Positions 41,399-52,300 of a stretch of 64,000 nucleotides of DNA are shown one piece after another (positions within the stretch are counted from its first letter, which is position 1; each line of letters opens with the position of its first letter). The notes under the pieces are model-generated. The model had not been told where the DNA came from. It searched no databases and saw only the letters and a program-made list of their open reading frames with translations. Made by a program: the position numbers and the translations under genes. The stretch is from Hymenobacter plasmatis (GTDB taxonomy: Bacteria > Bacteroidota > Bacteroidia > Cytophagales > Hymenobacteraceae): assembly GCF_020711255.1 (NCBI RefSeq), contig NZ_JAJFAW010000009.1, forward strand, positions 62,001 to 126,000. Reading direction: 5' to 3'.

Positions 41399-42763
41399 AT
41401 GCCCACCGGTACTCTGCTCATCATCGACGACGAAGCGCGCTTGCGCCAGCTGCTGGCCCAGGTACTGGAGCTGGAAGGCTACACCGTGCTGCAAGCGCCC
41501 GACGCCCACCGCGGCCTGGAGCTGCTGCAGCAACACGCCGACGACGTGCTCCTGGTGATATCCGACGTGAAGCTGCCCGACGGCCACGGCGTGGACCTGC
41601 TGCCCCGCTACAAAGCCGCCGCCCCCGATGCCGAAGTGGTGCTGCTCACCGCCTTCGGTACCATCCCCGATGGTGTTAAGGCCATGAAGCTCGGCGCATT
41701 CGACTACCTCACCAAGGGCGATTTTGAGCAGCAGCTGGTGGTGGTGGTGGACCGCGCCGCCGAAAAAGCTCGCCTCCGCAAGCGCGTGGCCGAGCTGGAG
41801 CGCCGCGTAGGCGAGCAGTACCGCTTCGAGTCCATGATAGGCGACTCCGTGGAGCTGAAGCGGGTGCAGAAACTGGCCCAACAAGTAGCGCCCACCGACA
41901 GCACCGTGCTGCTGGAAGGCCCCACCGGCAGCGGCAAGGAGCTTTTTGCCCAGGCCATCCACCAGGCCAGCGGGCGCAAGGGCAAGGCCTTCGTGGCCGT
42001 CAACTGCAGCGCCTTCCCCAAGGATTTGCTCGAATCGGAGCTGTTTGGCTACAAGAAAGGCGCCTTCACCGGCGCCCTCACCGACAAGAAAGGCCTGCTG
42101 GAGGAAGCCAATGGCGGCACCTTGTTCCTGGACGAAATCGGCGAGCTAGAGCTGAATGTGCAGGCCAAGTTCCTGCGGGTGCTCGAGATGCAGCAGTTCA
42201 CCAAGCTCGGCGACACAAAGCCCACCAAGGTGAACGTGCGCCTGGTGGCCGCTACCAACCGCAACCTCAAGCAGGAAGCTGACGAAGGCCGGTTTCGCCC
42301 CGATTTGTACTACCGCCTCTCGGTGTTCATCATCCACGTGCCGCCCCTCAAAGACCGGCCCGCCGATGTGCCGCCCCTGGCCCACCACTTCCTGCAGTAC
42401 TTCGCAGCCAAGCTCAGCAAGCGCCTCCCCGGCCTCGAGCCCGAGTGCTTGGCCCTGCTGCAACGCTACCCCTGGCCCGGCAATGTGCGCGAGCTCAAGA
42501 ACGTGCTCGAGCGCGCCGCCATCCTGGCCCCCGCCGGCGAGCCCCTAGCCGCCGACTTCCTGCCCGATGAATTTCACGCCCAGGGCCGCCCACCCCGCCC
42601 CGGCGCCGATGCCACCGACGAAAGCCTCCGCGCGATGGAAGCCCGCCACATCGGCAAGCTCATGACCGAGCTGGAAGGCAACAAGCCCGACGTAGCCAAG
42701 CGCCTGGGAATTGGGCTAACCACGCTCTACCGCAAGCTGCAGGAGTACGGCCTGGAGGCGTAG
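41399..42763 (+). CDS. NtrC-family sigma-54-dependent response regulator (AlgB-like)
   Basis: 454 residues. Receiver domain 1-125 with the acidic pair DD (10-11), phospho-Asp 56 in VISDVKLPDG and the TAFGTI and YLTKG switch motifs; AAA+ domain with Walker A GPTGSGKE, the sigma-54 loop GAFTGAL, Walker B GGTLFLDEIGEL and YPWPGNVREL; C-terminal Fis-type helix-turn-helix (DVAKRLGIGLTTLYRKL). It activates sigma-54 promoters when phosphorylated. The cognate sensor kinase gene follows after a repeat pair. Domain order and gene pairing are like AlgB/KinB; the target genes are not evident. Confidence 0.95.
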   Translation: MPTGTLLIIDDEARLRQLLAQVLELEGYTVLQAPDAHRGLELLQQHADDVLLVISDVKLPDGHGVDLLPRYKAAAPDAEVVLLTAFGTIPDGVKAMKLGAFDYLTKGDFEQQLVVVVDRAAEKARLRKRVAELERRVGEQYRFESMIGDSVELKRVQKLAQQVAPTDSTVLLEGPTGSGKELFAQAIHQASGRKGKAFVAVNCSAFPKDLLESELFGYKKGAFTGALTDKKGLLEEANGGTLFLDEIGELELNVQAKFLRVLEMQQFTKLGDTKPTKVNVRLVAATNRNLKQEADEGRFRPDLYYRLSVFIIHVPPLKDRPADVPPLAHHFLQYFAAKLSKRLPGLEPECLALLQRYPWPGNVRELKNVLERAAILAPAGEPLAADFLPDEFHAQGRPPRPGADATDESLRAMEARHIGKLMTELEGNKPDVAKRLGIGLTTLYRKLQEYGLEA

Positions 42764-42778
42764 TCAACTTCCCTGAAC

Positions 42779-42892
42779 GTCATGCTGAGCGCAGCCGAAG
42801 CATCTCGCGTGCTGTCACTAAATCAATCGTTAGCTGCGCTGACCTTCAGTTCAACGATGCGAGCGAGATGCTTCGGCTGCGCTCAGCATGAC
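42779..42892. repeat. GTCATGCTGAGC inverted-repeat pair between regulator and kinase genes
   Basis: Arms GTCATGCTGAGCGCAGCCGA and the complement ending TCAGCATGAC at 42892, with a spacer that includes GATGCGAGC. It separates the two genes of one two-component pair. Confidence 0.85.
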
Positions 42893-42940
42893 GGCCTTTT
42901 TAAGCCCTGACAACGGACAACCAGCAACTGCCAACTCAAC

Positions 42941-44392
42941 ATGTCCCTCAAACTTAAAATCCGCCTCAGCATCTTCCTGCTGCTGCTGTTGCTGCTGGGG
43001 CTGGGCGGGTACGCCTTCTTCACCATCAGCTACCTGGAGCACGGCGCCCACGGCATCGAGCAGGCCGATTTCAACGCGGCGCGGCTGGCGGTGCTGGCCT
43101 TTCTGGCGGCCGGCACGGTGGTGGGCATCACCATGATGGTGCGCCTGCCGCGCATGGTGGTGCGCCCCCTGCACCGCCTCGCCGTGGACATGGAGCGGGT
43201 GGCCGGCCCCGGTCCCGCCACCCGCGTGGCCGTGGGCCGGCACGACGAAGTAGGCAGCGTGGCCGCCGCCGTCAACCGCGTGTTGAGCCAGGCCCAGGAC
43301 CAGCGCCGCGCCACCCTGGCCGAGCTCTTCACCGAGCGCAACCGCATGGACAGCCTGGTACGCAGCCTGGACGAAGGCCTGCTTCTGCTCGACGAGCAAA
43401 ACACCATTGTGCTGGCCAACCCCGTAGCCTGCGACCTACTGGGCCTCGCCCCCACCGACCTGCTCGGAAAATCGGCCGACGCCGTGGCGGCCAGAAATGG
43501 CTTGCTGCGCGAGATGCTGGTGCCCCTGGCCGAAGCCAACCTGGCCGGCGACGCCGTGCCCGACCCCGTGTTCACCTTCCCGCACAAAGGCGAGGCGCCG
43601 CACTACCAGCTCAGCATCAGCCCAATTTCGGCCTTCGACCGTACCAATGCCAAGACTGGCGGGCACATCTTCTGCCTGCGCAACGTGTCCGATTTCAAGA
43701 AGCTCGATGAAGTAAAGTCGGGCTTCCTGGCCACCATTTCGCACGAGCTCAAAACGCCCCTGGCCAGCATCAAGCTGAGTCTCATGCTGCTGCAGCACGA
43801 GCGCACCGACGCTGCCGAGCGCCAGCGCTTGGCCACCGGTATCGGCGAAGAAACCCAGCGCCTGCTCAACATGGTGGGCCAGCTCATCGACGTGGCCCGC
43901 CTCGACGCCGGCGCCGGCATCAAGCTCAACGCCCAGCCCATGAAGCTGGCCGAGGTCATCTGCTTCGCCACCCAAACCGTGCGCCCGCAGCTCAACGACA
44001 AGCAGCTGCAGCTCGAAGTGCACATATCCGACACCCTGCCCGACGTGCACGGCGACGTGGAAAAAACCACCTGGGTGCTCATCAACCTGCTTTCCAACGC
44101 CATCCGCTACTCGCCGGTGGCCGCCCCGCTCACCATCCTGGTAGTGCAGTGGGGCGAAATGGTGCGCGTGAGCGTGGAAGACCACGGTCCGGGCATCCCC
44201 GCCGCCTACCACAAGCGCATCTTCGAACGGTTTGCGGGCGTGCCGGGCCAAACCGCCCAGAAGGCCGGCAGCTCGGGCCTGGGACTCAGCATCTCGCGGG
44301 AGTTTATCGGTGCGCAGGGCGGCCAGCTTTGGGTAGAAAGCCAGCCGGAAATGGGCAGCCGCTTTCTGTTCACACTGCCCATAGCGGGGTAG
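42941..44392 (+). CDS. Sensor histidine kinase, KinB-like
   Basis: 483 residues. Two membrane helices (about 7-28 and 48-68) enclose only some 20 periplasmic residues, so an external ligand domain is absent. HAMP (RMVVRPLHRLAVDMERV), a PAS domain (SLDEGLLLLDEQNTIVLAN), HisKA with His about 268 in ATISHELKTPLASIK, then HATPase_c with N-box INLLSNAIRYS, VEDHGPGIP and SGLGLSISREF. Partner of the sigma-54 regulator just upstream. KinB itself has a larger periplasmic part; sensing here more likely uses the membrane or the PAS domain. Confidence 0.92.
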   Translation: MSLKLKIRLSIFLLLLLLLGLGGYAFFTISYLEHGAHGIEQADFNAARLAVLAFLAAGTVVGITMMVRLPRMVVRPLHRLAVDMERVAGPGPATRVAVGRHDEVGSVAAAVNRVLSQAQDQRRATLAELFTERNRMDSLVRSLDEGLLLLDEQNTIVLANPVACDLLGLAPTDLLGKSADAVAARNGLLREMLVPLAEANLAGDAVPDPVFTFPHKGEAPHYQLSISPISAFDRTNAKTGGHIFCLRNVSDFKKLDEVKSGFLATISHELKTPLASIKLSLMLLQHERTDAAERQRLATGIGEETQRLLNMVGQLIDVARLDAGAGIKLNAQPMKLAEVICFATQTVRPQLNDKQLQLEVHISDTLPDVHGDVEKTTWVLINLLSNAIRYSPVAAPLTILVVQWGEMVRVSVEDHGPGIPAAYHKRIFERFAGVPGQTAQKAGSSGLGLSISREFIGAQGGQLWVESQPEMGSRFLFTLPIAG

Positions 44393-44737
44393 GAAAGCAG
44401 TTTTGAAACAACCCGTCCGCGCCGCTTGTCATGCTGACGAACGAAGCATCTCTACCTCGGGACTAAACCAATCGACTGTCATGTCGCCTGTCATCCAGAG
44501 CGCAGCGAAGCATCTTATCAGGTTAGCTCAAGTCGTTCCGCGGTGATAAGATGCTTCGCTGCGCTCTGCTTGACAAGAGGCGTGGGTAGGTTACTGCGCT
44601 CCCCATAACAGGCTGTTTAATTTCAGAAAGCCATACTTTCCGGTTGTTTACAAGCTTTGCGCGTAAACACGACTACCGCCGATGCTTTCACCCAGCAAAT
44701 CAGCGCATTCCCCTAGATATTTCCATTACTCAATACC
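44393..44737. other. Gap after the kinase gene: mixed repeats, no gene
   Basis: 345 bp. It contains the composite repeat at 44428-44574 and about 160 bp of AT-richer leader upstream of the next gene; no coding frame of note. Confidence 0.6.
44428..44574. repeat. Composite GTCATGCTGA / CAGAGCGCAGCG repeat
   Basis: An unpaired GTCATGCTGACGAACGAAGC half is followed by an inverted pair of the CAGAGCGCAGCGAAGCATCT subtype (left near 44495-44517, right ending TTGAC at 44574). Confidence 0.75.
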
Positions 44738-45436
44738 ATGTCGAAATTCACCGTTGAGCGTTTATCCTTTACCTCCCTTACCGAGCTGCCCAACTCCTGG
44801 CAGAACGCGGATTACAAAGAGCTTCTGAAGAAGATGAACTATGATAATCCAGATGAAATAAAGGAAGCCGAATTAAAAGACATGTGCCTCATGTCCTTCA
44901 CCGATATGGAGCCGCGCGAAGCCGCCGAAATCGTGTTGGGCTATTTATTCCCTGAGGAATTAAACGCCGGCCAAATTGAGAACCTGGGCCACCAGATGCT
45001 CACCGAAAAACTCTGGGAAGAGAACCCCGAGCTGCCGCTGCACAAAGGCTTCTATAAAGCCACCGAATTGCTGCATACGGCTTACAACGGCACTTTTCCG
45101 CGCGCCCAGGCCGTGCAGTTTCAAGTAAAATGCACCGCTGAAAACCCCGAAGACCTTGCCATTCTCACCGATTCGCCGGCGGCCCCGCTCATGCGACTCC
45201 TGGCACCGGGGCTGTCCGATAAAGCCTTAATTAATCGACTGTTCTCAACGCAATTGGAAGGGCCGAAATTTGAAGAAGCCGAGTCCATGCTCTGGGAATT
45301 AAAGACGGTAAAGACCGAAGCTAATTCGGTGACATTTGACGTGGTGAGCTCCGCCTACTGGCTCGACGATTTCAAATACGCCGATACCTACGAAGCCACC
45401 ACGCACGCCGATGCCGTGAGTGAAGTAGAGGAATAA
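44738..45436 (+). CDS. Unknown soluble protein
   Basis: 232 residues, acidic, no signal peptide or membrane helix. Opens MSKFTVERLSFTSLTELPNS; helical middle with MEPREAAEIVLGYLFPEELN and HKGFYKATELLHTAYNGTFP; ends with a beta-rich stretch (VTFDVVSSAYWLDDFKYADT). I do not recognise a family. Base composition is slightly more AT-rich than nearby genes. It stands alone between a repeat gap and a strong terminator, so it is monocistronic. Confidence 0.8.
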   Translation: MSKFTVERLSFTSLTELPNSWQNADYKELLKKMNYDNPDEIKEAELKDMCLMSFTDMEPREAAEIVLGYLFPEELNAGQIENLGHQMLTEKLWEENPELPLHKGFYKATELLHTAYNGTFPRAQAVQFQVKCTAENPEDLAILTDSPAAPLMRLLAPGLSDKALINRLFSTQLEGPKFEEAESMLWELKTVKTEANSVTFDVVSSAYWLDDFKYADTYEATTHADAVSEVEE

Positions 45437-45477
45437 AGACTTGCTGGTATTGGGGGCGCAAGCCTTCCTAAAACAAA

Positions 45478-45516
45478 ACGGCCCCGTGGTGTTTAGCACC
45501 GCGGGGCCGTTCTGTT
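45478..45516 (+). terminator. Intrinsic terminator after the 232-residue orphan gene
   Basis: Stem ACGGCCCCGTGGTG / CACCGCGGGGCCGT (14 pairs, one G-T), loop TTTAG, tail TCTGTTT. Confidence 0.85.
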
Positions 45517-45650
45517 TGCGCTCAACTTCCAAGGAACTGCAAACCAAATTCCTATAAAATGTTAGATATGTTCATTACGCTCATACCTTAGCCCAAGAAT
45601 GGCAAATGCCCTACTATTTGAAATAACCCTTACCTAACCGCTTCTTGCTG

Positions 45651-48600
45651 ATGCTTGCTTACGCGTTTTCCGCTCCTACTCGGAGGGGATGGTTAACACC
45701 TGTTTTGGCAGGTGGGCTGCTGGCCACCATTGGGCTGCCGGCTGCGGCCCTGGCGGCCCCGGTGCCCGTGCCCTACTTCTCGGAACCAGCCATCTCGCCC
45801 AACCGCACCGAGCTGGCCTTTGTGTCGGGCGGCGACATCTGGACCAGTCCCGTGGCCGGCGGCGAGGCCCGCTTGCTGGTGGCCCACCCCGCCACCGAAA
45901 GCCGCCCGCTGTACTCCCCCGATGGCCGCTCCCTGGCCTTCGTCTCGACCCGCACCGGCAACGGCGACGTGTACGTGCTGGCCCTGGAAACCGGCGAGCT
46001 GCGCCGCATCACCTTCGACGATGCCTTGGACCAGCTCGACAGCTGGTCGGCCGATGGGAAATGGCTGTACTTCTCGTCTACCAGCCGCGACATCGCGGGC
46101 ATGAACGACATCTACCGGGTGCCGGCCACCGGGGGCACGCCCACCGCCGTCAGCGCCGACCGCTACGCCAACGAATTCTTTGCCGCGCCCAGCCCCGACG
46201 GCAAAACCCTGGCCTTTAGCGCCCGGGGCATTGCCAACAACCAGTGGTGGCGCCACGGCCACAGCCACCTCGACGAATCGGAAATCACCCTGCGCCGAGT
46301 GGGGGCCAACGGCGTGCCTACTTACACGGCCCTCACAGCCGGGGGCAGCAAGGCCCTGTGGCCCATGTGGGGGCAGGGCGGCCAGCGCCTATTCTACGTG
46401 TCGGACCAAAATGGCCAGGAAAACATCTGGGTGCTGGGGGTAAACGGGGATAAATCGGCACCCAAGGCCGTGACCTCCTTCACGGACGGGCGCGTGCTCT
46501 GGCCCAGCATTTCCTACGACGGCAAGCTGATTGCCTTCGAGCGCAACTTCAAGCTCTGGACCCTGGACACCGACAACGGGCAGGTGCGCGAAATAGCGGT
46601 GCAGCGGCGCGGCGCCCCCGCCGGCCCGGCCATGGAGCGGCTGCGCTTCACCGACCGCCTGCAGGAACTGGCGCTGTCGCCCGATGGCACCAAAATGGCC
46701 TTTGTGGTGCACGGCGAAGTGTTCGCGGCATCGGCGGCCGATGGCGGCGAGGCCACCCGCATTTCGCAAACGCCCACGGCCGAGTCCGACATTGCGTGGT
46801 CGCCGGACAGCCGCCGCCTGGTGTACGTTTCGGAACGCGACGGGCCTTCACACGTCTACAGCTACGCCTTTGCCACCGGCCAGGAAACCCGCCTAACCAA
46901 CAGCCCGCTCAACGACGCCGCCCCTACGTTTTCGCCTGATGGCAAACAGCTGGCCTTTGAACGCGATGCCGCCGAGCTGCGCGTGCTGGACGTAGCCCAA
47001 CAGCAGGAAAAAGTACTGGCCAAGGGCGTTTTTGGCCGGGCGCCCATCCGGGCGCGGCGCAGCTTCGTGTGGTCGCCCGATGGGCGCTGGGTGGCCTTCA
47101 CGCCCCGCGGCGCCCGCGGCTTCACCAACGTGAACGTGGTGCCCGCAGCCAGTGGGCCAGCGCGGGCGGTGAGCTTCGTGGCCAACACCACCACCAATTC
47201 CGTTTCGTGGAGTCCCGATGGTAAGTTTCTGCTTTTTGATACCGGCCAGCGCACCGAAGACGCCCAATTGGCCCGCATCGACCTGCTGCCCCGCACGCCG
47301 CGCTTCCGCGAAGACCAGTTCCGCGACTTGTTTAAGGAGCAGCCGGCGCCCAGCCCCACCACGCTGGATAAGAATACGGCCCCGCCTGTGAAGCCCGCCA
47401 CCACGGCCCGACCCGCGGTGCTGCCCGGCGGCCCCACCGATTCGCTGGGCACCCGGGCAGCGCAAAACGGCAAATCTGCCCCGGCCGGCACCGCACCTGC
47501 TAAAGCCGGCAAGCCGCCCGTCAATATCGTGTTTGAAGACATTCGCCGCCGCCTGAGTTTGCTGCCGGTGGGTGTGAACGTGGGTCCGCACAGCATCAGC
47601 CCCGATGGGAAATGGCTACTGCTGACTGCCTATTCAGCCAACCAATCGAACCTGTACGTGTACCCGCTCGACGAATTGAGCAAGGAGCCGGCCGTGGTGC
47701 GGCAGCTCACGTCTACCGTGGGCGCCAAGCGCGACGCGCAGTTCTCGCGCGACAGCAAGGAAATCTACTACCTCGACCAGGGCGTCATTAAGGTGGTGCC
47801 GGTGGAAGCGGGCAAGGGTGCGGCGCGTAGCGTGGCCGTATCGGCTGAGATGGACGTAGATTTTGAGAAAGAAAAGGTGGCCGTGTTTGAGCAGTCGTGG
47901 AGCCTGCTGCGCGACTTTTTCAACGACCCCACTTATAATGGCGTGAACTGGGCGGCCCAGCACGATATCTACGCCCCGCTTATTGCCGGCGCCCGCACCG
48001 TGGACGAAGCCCGCCGCCTCATCAACCTGATGATTGGCGAGCTCAACGCCTCGCACTCCGGCCTGAACCCGGCCCTGGCCGCCGGTACGGTGGTGCCCGC
48101 GGCCACCGGCCGCCTGGGCCTGCGCTTCGACGCCCCCGAATACGAGCAAAACGGGCGCCTGCGCGTGAGCACCGTGCTGCCGCTGAGCGCTGCCGCCCTG
48201 GCCGGCATTCGCCCCGGCGATGTAATCCGGGCAGTGGACGGCCAGGCTCTTACCCCGGCCACCAACCTCGACGAGCTGCTGCAATACAAGGTGGGCCGCC
48301 GCGTGACGCTGCGCATTGCCAGCGCGGTCCCGGCCAGCCCAACGGCAACGGCCGCGACCGGCAAACGGAAATCCAAAACCAAACCGGTGGCCTCTGCTCC
48401 CGCTGTAGCTGAGCGCGACGTGGTGGTGCGCCCCCTGAGCCGCGACACCGAGAAAGGCCTCGATTACCAGCAGTGGGTGGAAGAACGGCGGGCTTACGTG
48501 GCCAAAGCCAGCGGCGGCCGCTTGGGCTACGTGCACATGTTCGACATGTCGGCCGGGGCACTGTCCCAACTGCACCTCGACCTCGACGCCGAAAACATGG

Positions 48601-49115
48601 GCCGCGAAGGCGTGGTGGTGGACGTGCGCAACAACAACGGCGGTTTCGTGAACGTGTACGCCATTGATGTGCTGGCCCGCCGCAGCTACCTCACCTTTGC
48701 CAACCGCAGCCAGCCCACTTTCCAGCCCATCCGCTCCTACCTGGGCCAGCGCTCCCTGGAGCTGCCCACAGTACTCGTGACCAACCAGCACTCCCTTTCC
48801 GATGCTGAGGATTTCAGCGAGGGCTACCGGGCCGAAAAGCTGGGCAAAATAGTGGGCGAGCCCACCGGGGGTTGGATAATCTTCACCGCCAACGTCTCGC
48901 TCCTCGATGGCTCGAGCCTGCGCCTGCCGTTCGTCACCATTCGGTCGGCCCGCGATGGCAAGGTAATGGAAATGAATCCCCGCCCGGTAGACGTAGCCGT
49001 GACCCGGCCCATCGGCGAGAGCTATACTGGCCGCGACGTGCAGCTGGATACCGCCGTGCAGGAGCTCCTCGGCCAACTCAAGACCCAAACCACTGGCGCT
49101 AGCGGTGGGAAGTAG
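45651..49115 (+). CDS. Secreted tricorn-type S41 protease
   Basis: 1154 residues with a signal peptide (ending near AALAAPVPV). The N-terminal half is two beta-propellers of WD40/PD40-type units (SPDGRSLAFVSTRTGNGDVY, SPDSRRLVYVSERDGPSHVY and others); a Pro/Thr/Ala-rich linker lies near 590-630; then the tricorn C1 core (FEQSWSLLRDFFNDPTYNGV), a PDZ domain (GLRFDAPEYEQNGRLRVSTV, GIRPGDVIRAVDG) and an S41 domain with VVDVRNNNGGFVNVYAID and the serine region VTNQHSLSDAEDFSEGY. Probably degrades peptides in the periplasm. A Lys/Pro-rich insert follows the PDZ (TGKRKSKTKPVASAP). The ATG at 45651 is used; a TTG two codons earlier is less likely. Monocistronic with its own terminator. Confidence 0.93.
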   Translation: MLAYAFSAPTRRGWLTPVLAGGLLATIGLPAAALAAPVPVPYFSEPAISPNRTELAFVSGGDIWTSPVAGGEARLLVAHPATESRPLYSPDGRSLAFVSTRTGNGDVYVLALETGELRRITFDDALDQLDSWSADGKWLYFSSTSRDIAGMNDIYRVPATGGTPTAVSADRYANEFFAAPSPDGKTLAFSARGIANNQWWRHGHSHLDESEITLRRVGANGVPTYTALTAGGSKALWPMWGQGGQRLFYVSDQNGQENIWVLGVNGDKSAPKAVTSFTDGRVLWPSISYDGKLIAFERNFKLWTLDTDNGQVREIAVQRRGAPAGPAMERLRFTDRLQELALSPDGTKMAFVVHGEVFAASAADGGEATRISQTPTAESDIAWSPDSRRLVYVSERDGPSHVYSYAFATGQETRLTNSPLNDAAPTFSPDGKQLAFERDAAELRVLDVAQQQEKVLAKGVFGRAPIRARRSFVWSPDGRWVAFTPRGARGFTNVNVVPAASGPARAVSFVANTTTNSVSWSPDGKFLLFDTGQRTEDAQLARIDLLPRTPRFREDQFRDLFKEQPAPSPTTLDKNTAPPVKPATTARPAVLPGGPTDSLGTRAAQNGKSAPAGTAPAKAGKPPVNIVFEDIRRRLSLLPVGVNVGPHSISPDGKWLLLTAYSANQSNLYVYPLDELSKEPAVVRQLTSTVGAKRDAQFSRDSKEIYYLDQGVIKVVPVEAGKGAARSVAVSAEMDVDFEKEKVAVFEQSWSLLRDFFNDPTYNGVNWAAQHDIYAPLIAGARTVDEARRLINLMIGELNASHSGLNPALAAGTVVPAATGRLGLRFDAPEYEQNGRLRVSTVLPLSAAALAGIRPGDVIRAVDGQALTPATNLDELLQYKVGRRVTLRIASAVPASPTATAATGKRKSKTKPVASAPAVAERDVVVRPLSRDTEKGLDYQQWVEERRAYVAKASGGRLGYVHMFDMSAGALSQLHLDLDAENMGREGVVVDVRNNNGGFVNVYAIDVLARRSYLTFANRSQPTFQPIRSYLGQRSLELPTVLVTNQHSLSDAEDFSEGYRAEKLGKIVGEPTGGWIIFTANVSLLDGSSLRLPFVTIRSARDGKVMEMNPRPVDVAVTRPIGESYTGRDVQLDTAVQELLGQLKTQTTGASGGK

Positions 49116-49235
49116 CCCGACTGGCTCCGGCAGTATGCACCAAGGCCAAGCGGCTTCGGCCGGCTCATGCTAGCAGGTACCGCAACTGTAGTTGGAGCCC
49201 CCGTCAGTTCGCCGACTCTAAATTGCCCATTTCCA

Positions 49236-49266
49236 AAGCCCTGAGTAGCCCAACTCAGGGCTTTTG
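49236..49266 (+). terminator. Intrinsic terminator after the tricorn protease gene
   Basis: Perfect 11-bp stem AAGCCCTGAGT / ACTCAGGGCTT with loop AGCCCA, followed by TTG (short T tract). Confidence 0.8.
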
Positions 49267-49385
49267 CGTAGGGGAACTTCGCCAACGGCTGAGATTATTG
49301 TAGGGGCGTTGGCGTTAGTACGGCTACCTTCATTTGTTTTGGTGTTGCTGGTGCGTACTGGTATCTTGCCCTGCAACTTCTTTCT

Positions 49386-52300
49386 ATGAAATCATTCCCC
49401 GTCCGTCGGCTCCTGGCTTCGCTGCTGCTGCTTGGCGTGCTGGGGACGGGGGTAGCAGTTTGGCTGCTGGGTAGCGAGTACGGGCGCAAGCGCATAGCCC
49501 AGGCCGTGCGGCGCGGGCTCACGCACAATTCGGAGCTATTGCTGGCCCCTTTCGAAGTGGAGCTGTCGCCGTGGCGCGACTTCCCGCACCTGACGGCGTC
49601 CATCCACCACATCGCCCTGATTGACACCTCTTTTAATCAGCGGGTGCCGGTGCTGCGCATCGCGCGGGCCGACCTGCGCCTGGAGCTGGCCAGCCTGCTG
49701 CGCGGCCGAACCCGAGTAACGCGGCTGGTGGTTACCGACGTGGACTTTCGGGAGCGAGTCGATTCATTGGGCCGGTCGTGGGGCCTGCGCGGCAAGCGCC
49801 GCAAAGGCACCGGCGCCCCGCCCACCCTCAACCTACAGCTGGACGAGCTGCTCGTCAACAACTTCCGCTTTAGCTCGCATAATGGGTATTCGCGCAGTGC
49901 GTTTGGGGCCCGGGTGCAGCAGGCGCGGCTCACGGCGCGGCTGCAGCGCGGGGTGCTGCGCGTGGCCGGTACCCTGGATGGGCAGTTGAGCTACCTACGC
50001 ACCCGCGCCGGCACCCTCTTCGAGCGGGAGCCGGTGCACGCCCGGGTACACTACAAGTACACGTTTCAAAACCGCCAGGGCCTGCTCTGGAACACCCGCG
50101 CCACCCTTCACGGCGACACCATCCGCGTGAGCGGCACCCACACCGTGGACCCGCGGCAGCCGGTGGGCACCATGCTCAAGCTGCATTTTGTGGGCAACCA
50201 ACCCCTCACCGAAACGCTGCGCGCCGCCCTGCCCCCGCGCCTGGAGCCCTACCTGGCCGGTGCCACTAGCCCCAGCAAAGCCCACATTCACTACAGCATC
50301 AGGGGCCTGAGCGGGCCCACCGTGAGCCCGCGCAACATACTGACGTTTAGCCTGCGCGGGGCCAGCCTGCAGTGGCCCGAGGCCAACCGCCACATCAGCC
50401 GCTGGGACCTGCAGGGCACCTACGACAACGGCCCGGCGCACAGCATCAAATCGACCCGGCTCACGCTGCGGCGCTGCCACATCTACTCCGCCGCCGGCCG
50501 GCTCGACGTGGCCCTGACCCTGAATGATTTCAGCCGTCCCTACCTGAATGCCAACCTGCGGGGCAGTACCCAACTGCCCGAGCTGGCTGAGCTGGTAGCC
50601 CCCGGGCGGTGGCGCGCCCGCCAGGGCATTGCCGACCTCGACGTGCAGGTGCGTGGCCTGTTGCACTCCCCCGGCGGCTCCGCCCGCCCCAAAGAGCTGC
50701 CCAAAGGCCTCTCGCTGCGGGGCACCATGGCGCTGCGCAATGCCACCCTGGGCCTGCCGGGGCGCGAGGCCGACATATCGAAACTCAACGTGCTGGTGGG
50801 CTTGCAAGACAGCCTCTGGCGCCTCTCCAATGCCACGGGGGTGCTGAATGGCATGCGGTTTCAGGCCACGGCCCGCACCATCTACCTATACGACTACCTC
50901 ATTGGCGAGCACGCCACCGCAAGCATCAGCGGCAATTTTGCGGTGGATGAGCTGCGCATCGACCGGCTGCGGGCCCTGATGCGGCCCGTGCCCCGCACCG
51001 CCGAGGCGGCGCCGGCGCCCGGCCGCCGGCACCGGCAGCGCCGGACACCCCGCGACAAGGCCCAGCTCGCCGCCACGCTGGGCAGCGAGCTGATTCCGCC
51101 GGGCCTGCTGCTGGATGTGGGCCTGCGCTGCCAGCGCCTACTGCTGGCCAGCGACACCCTCAACGACCTGGCCGTGACCGTGCGGCACGACGGCCAGCGG
51201 GTGCAGCTGCGCAACCTGGCAGGCCAGGTGTGGGGCGGCGCTGTGCGCGGCAACGTGGAATGGCCCACCGACCCCCAAAACGAGGTGGCACCCGTGCAGT
51301 ACCAGCTGGGCGTGCGTTTTGGCACCATAAACTACCGCCAGTTTATGGCCCACCTCACCCGCCCCCTACCCGATACGCCCAGGCCTGCCAAGGGCAAAGG
51401 CGCCGCCATGCCGGCCCTGCGCGACTTGCTGCTGACCGCCAATGGCCGGCTGAACGTCGACATCGACCACGTGCAGCTGCCCGCCGGCGAAATCCTAAGC
51501 CAGGTTCAGTTGCGCCTGCAGAAAACCGGCCCCCTCCTCCAGGTGCCCTTCCTGCGCTTCACGACGCCAGCGGGCGGCCAAGGCGAAGCCACCGGCACCG
51601 CTCAGGTAGCGAACATGCGCCTGCAGGCGGCCGATGCCGAAATAAAGCTGCGCTACGCCACTCTCGACGTGCAGCGCCTACTGGCCTGGATTGCCAGCAT
51701 GACCACGCCGGCCGACACCGTGCCCACGGCCCGCAGCATTGCCCGCGCCACGCGCCGGGCCCTGCGGCTGCAGTCGCCCAATAACCACTCCATGGTATCG
51801 AGCGGCGTGCTGAGCGCGGTCTTGCGCGTGGAAGCCGATGAGGTGCGCTACGCCGCCATCACGGGCACCCGTTTCCGGCTGGTGTCGCACTTGCTGGAGG
51901 GCGAGGCCCGCCTCGACGATTGTTCGCTCGACGCGCTGCAGGGCCACATCAGCCTGCGCGGCCTCATGCTGAGCACCGGTGACCGCGAGCACCACCCCGC
52001 CCAGGCGCAGCTGCGGCTGGAAGACGTGCAGCTGCCCGCCCTGTTCAGCACCGCTACGGCCATGGGCCTCAACGTGCTGGGCGGCGACAACATCCGCGGG
52101 AGCCTGCGCGGCCTGGTAGACCTGCGCACCGACCTTGGCAGCACCTTCCTGCCCAGTCTGCCCCAAACGGTGGGCTACCTGAAAGCCGATTTCCGGGACC
52201 TGGAGCTGCTGAATGTGGAAGCTCTGATGGAGGCGCTCAAGTTCATGAAGGCCGAGCGCACCAGCCACCTGTATTTTGAGCCGGTGAGCAGCGAGTTTAT

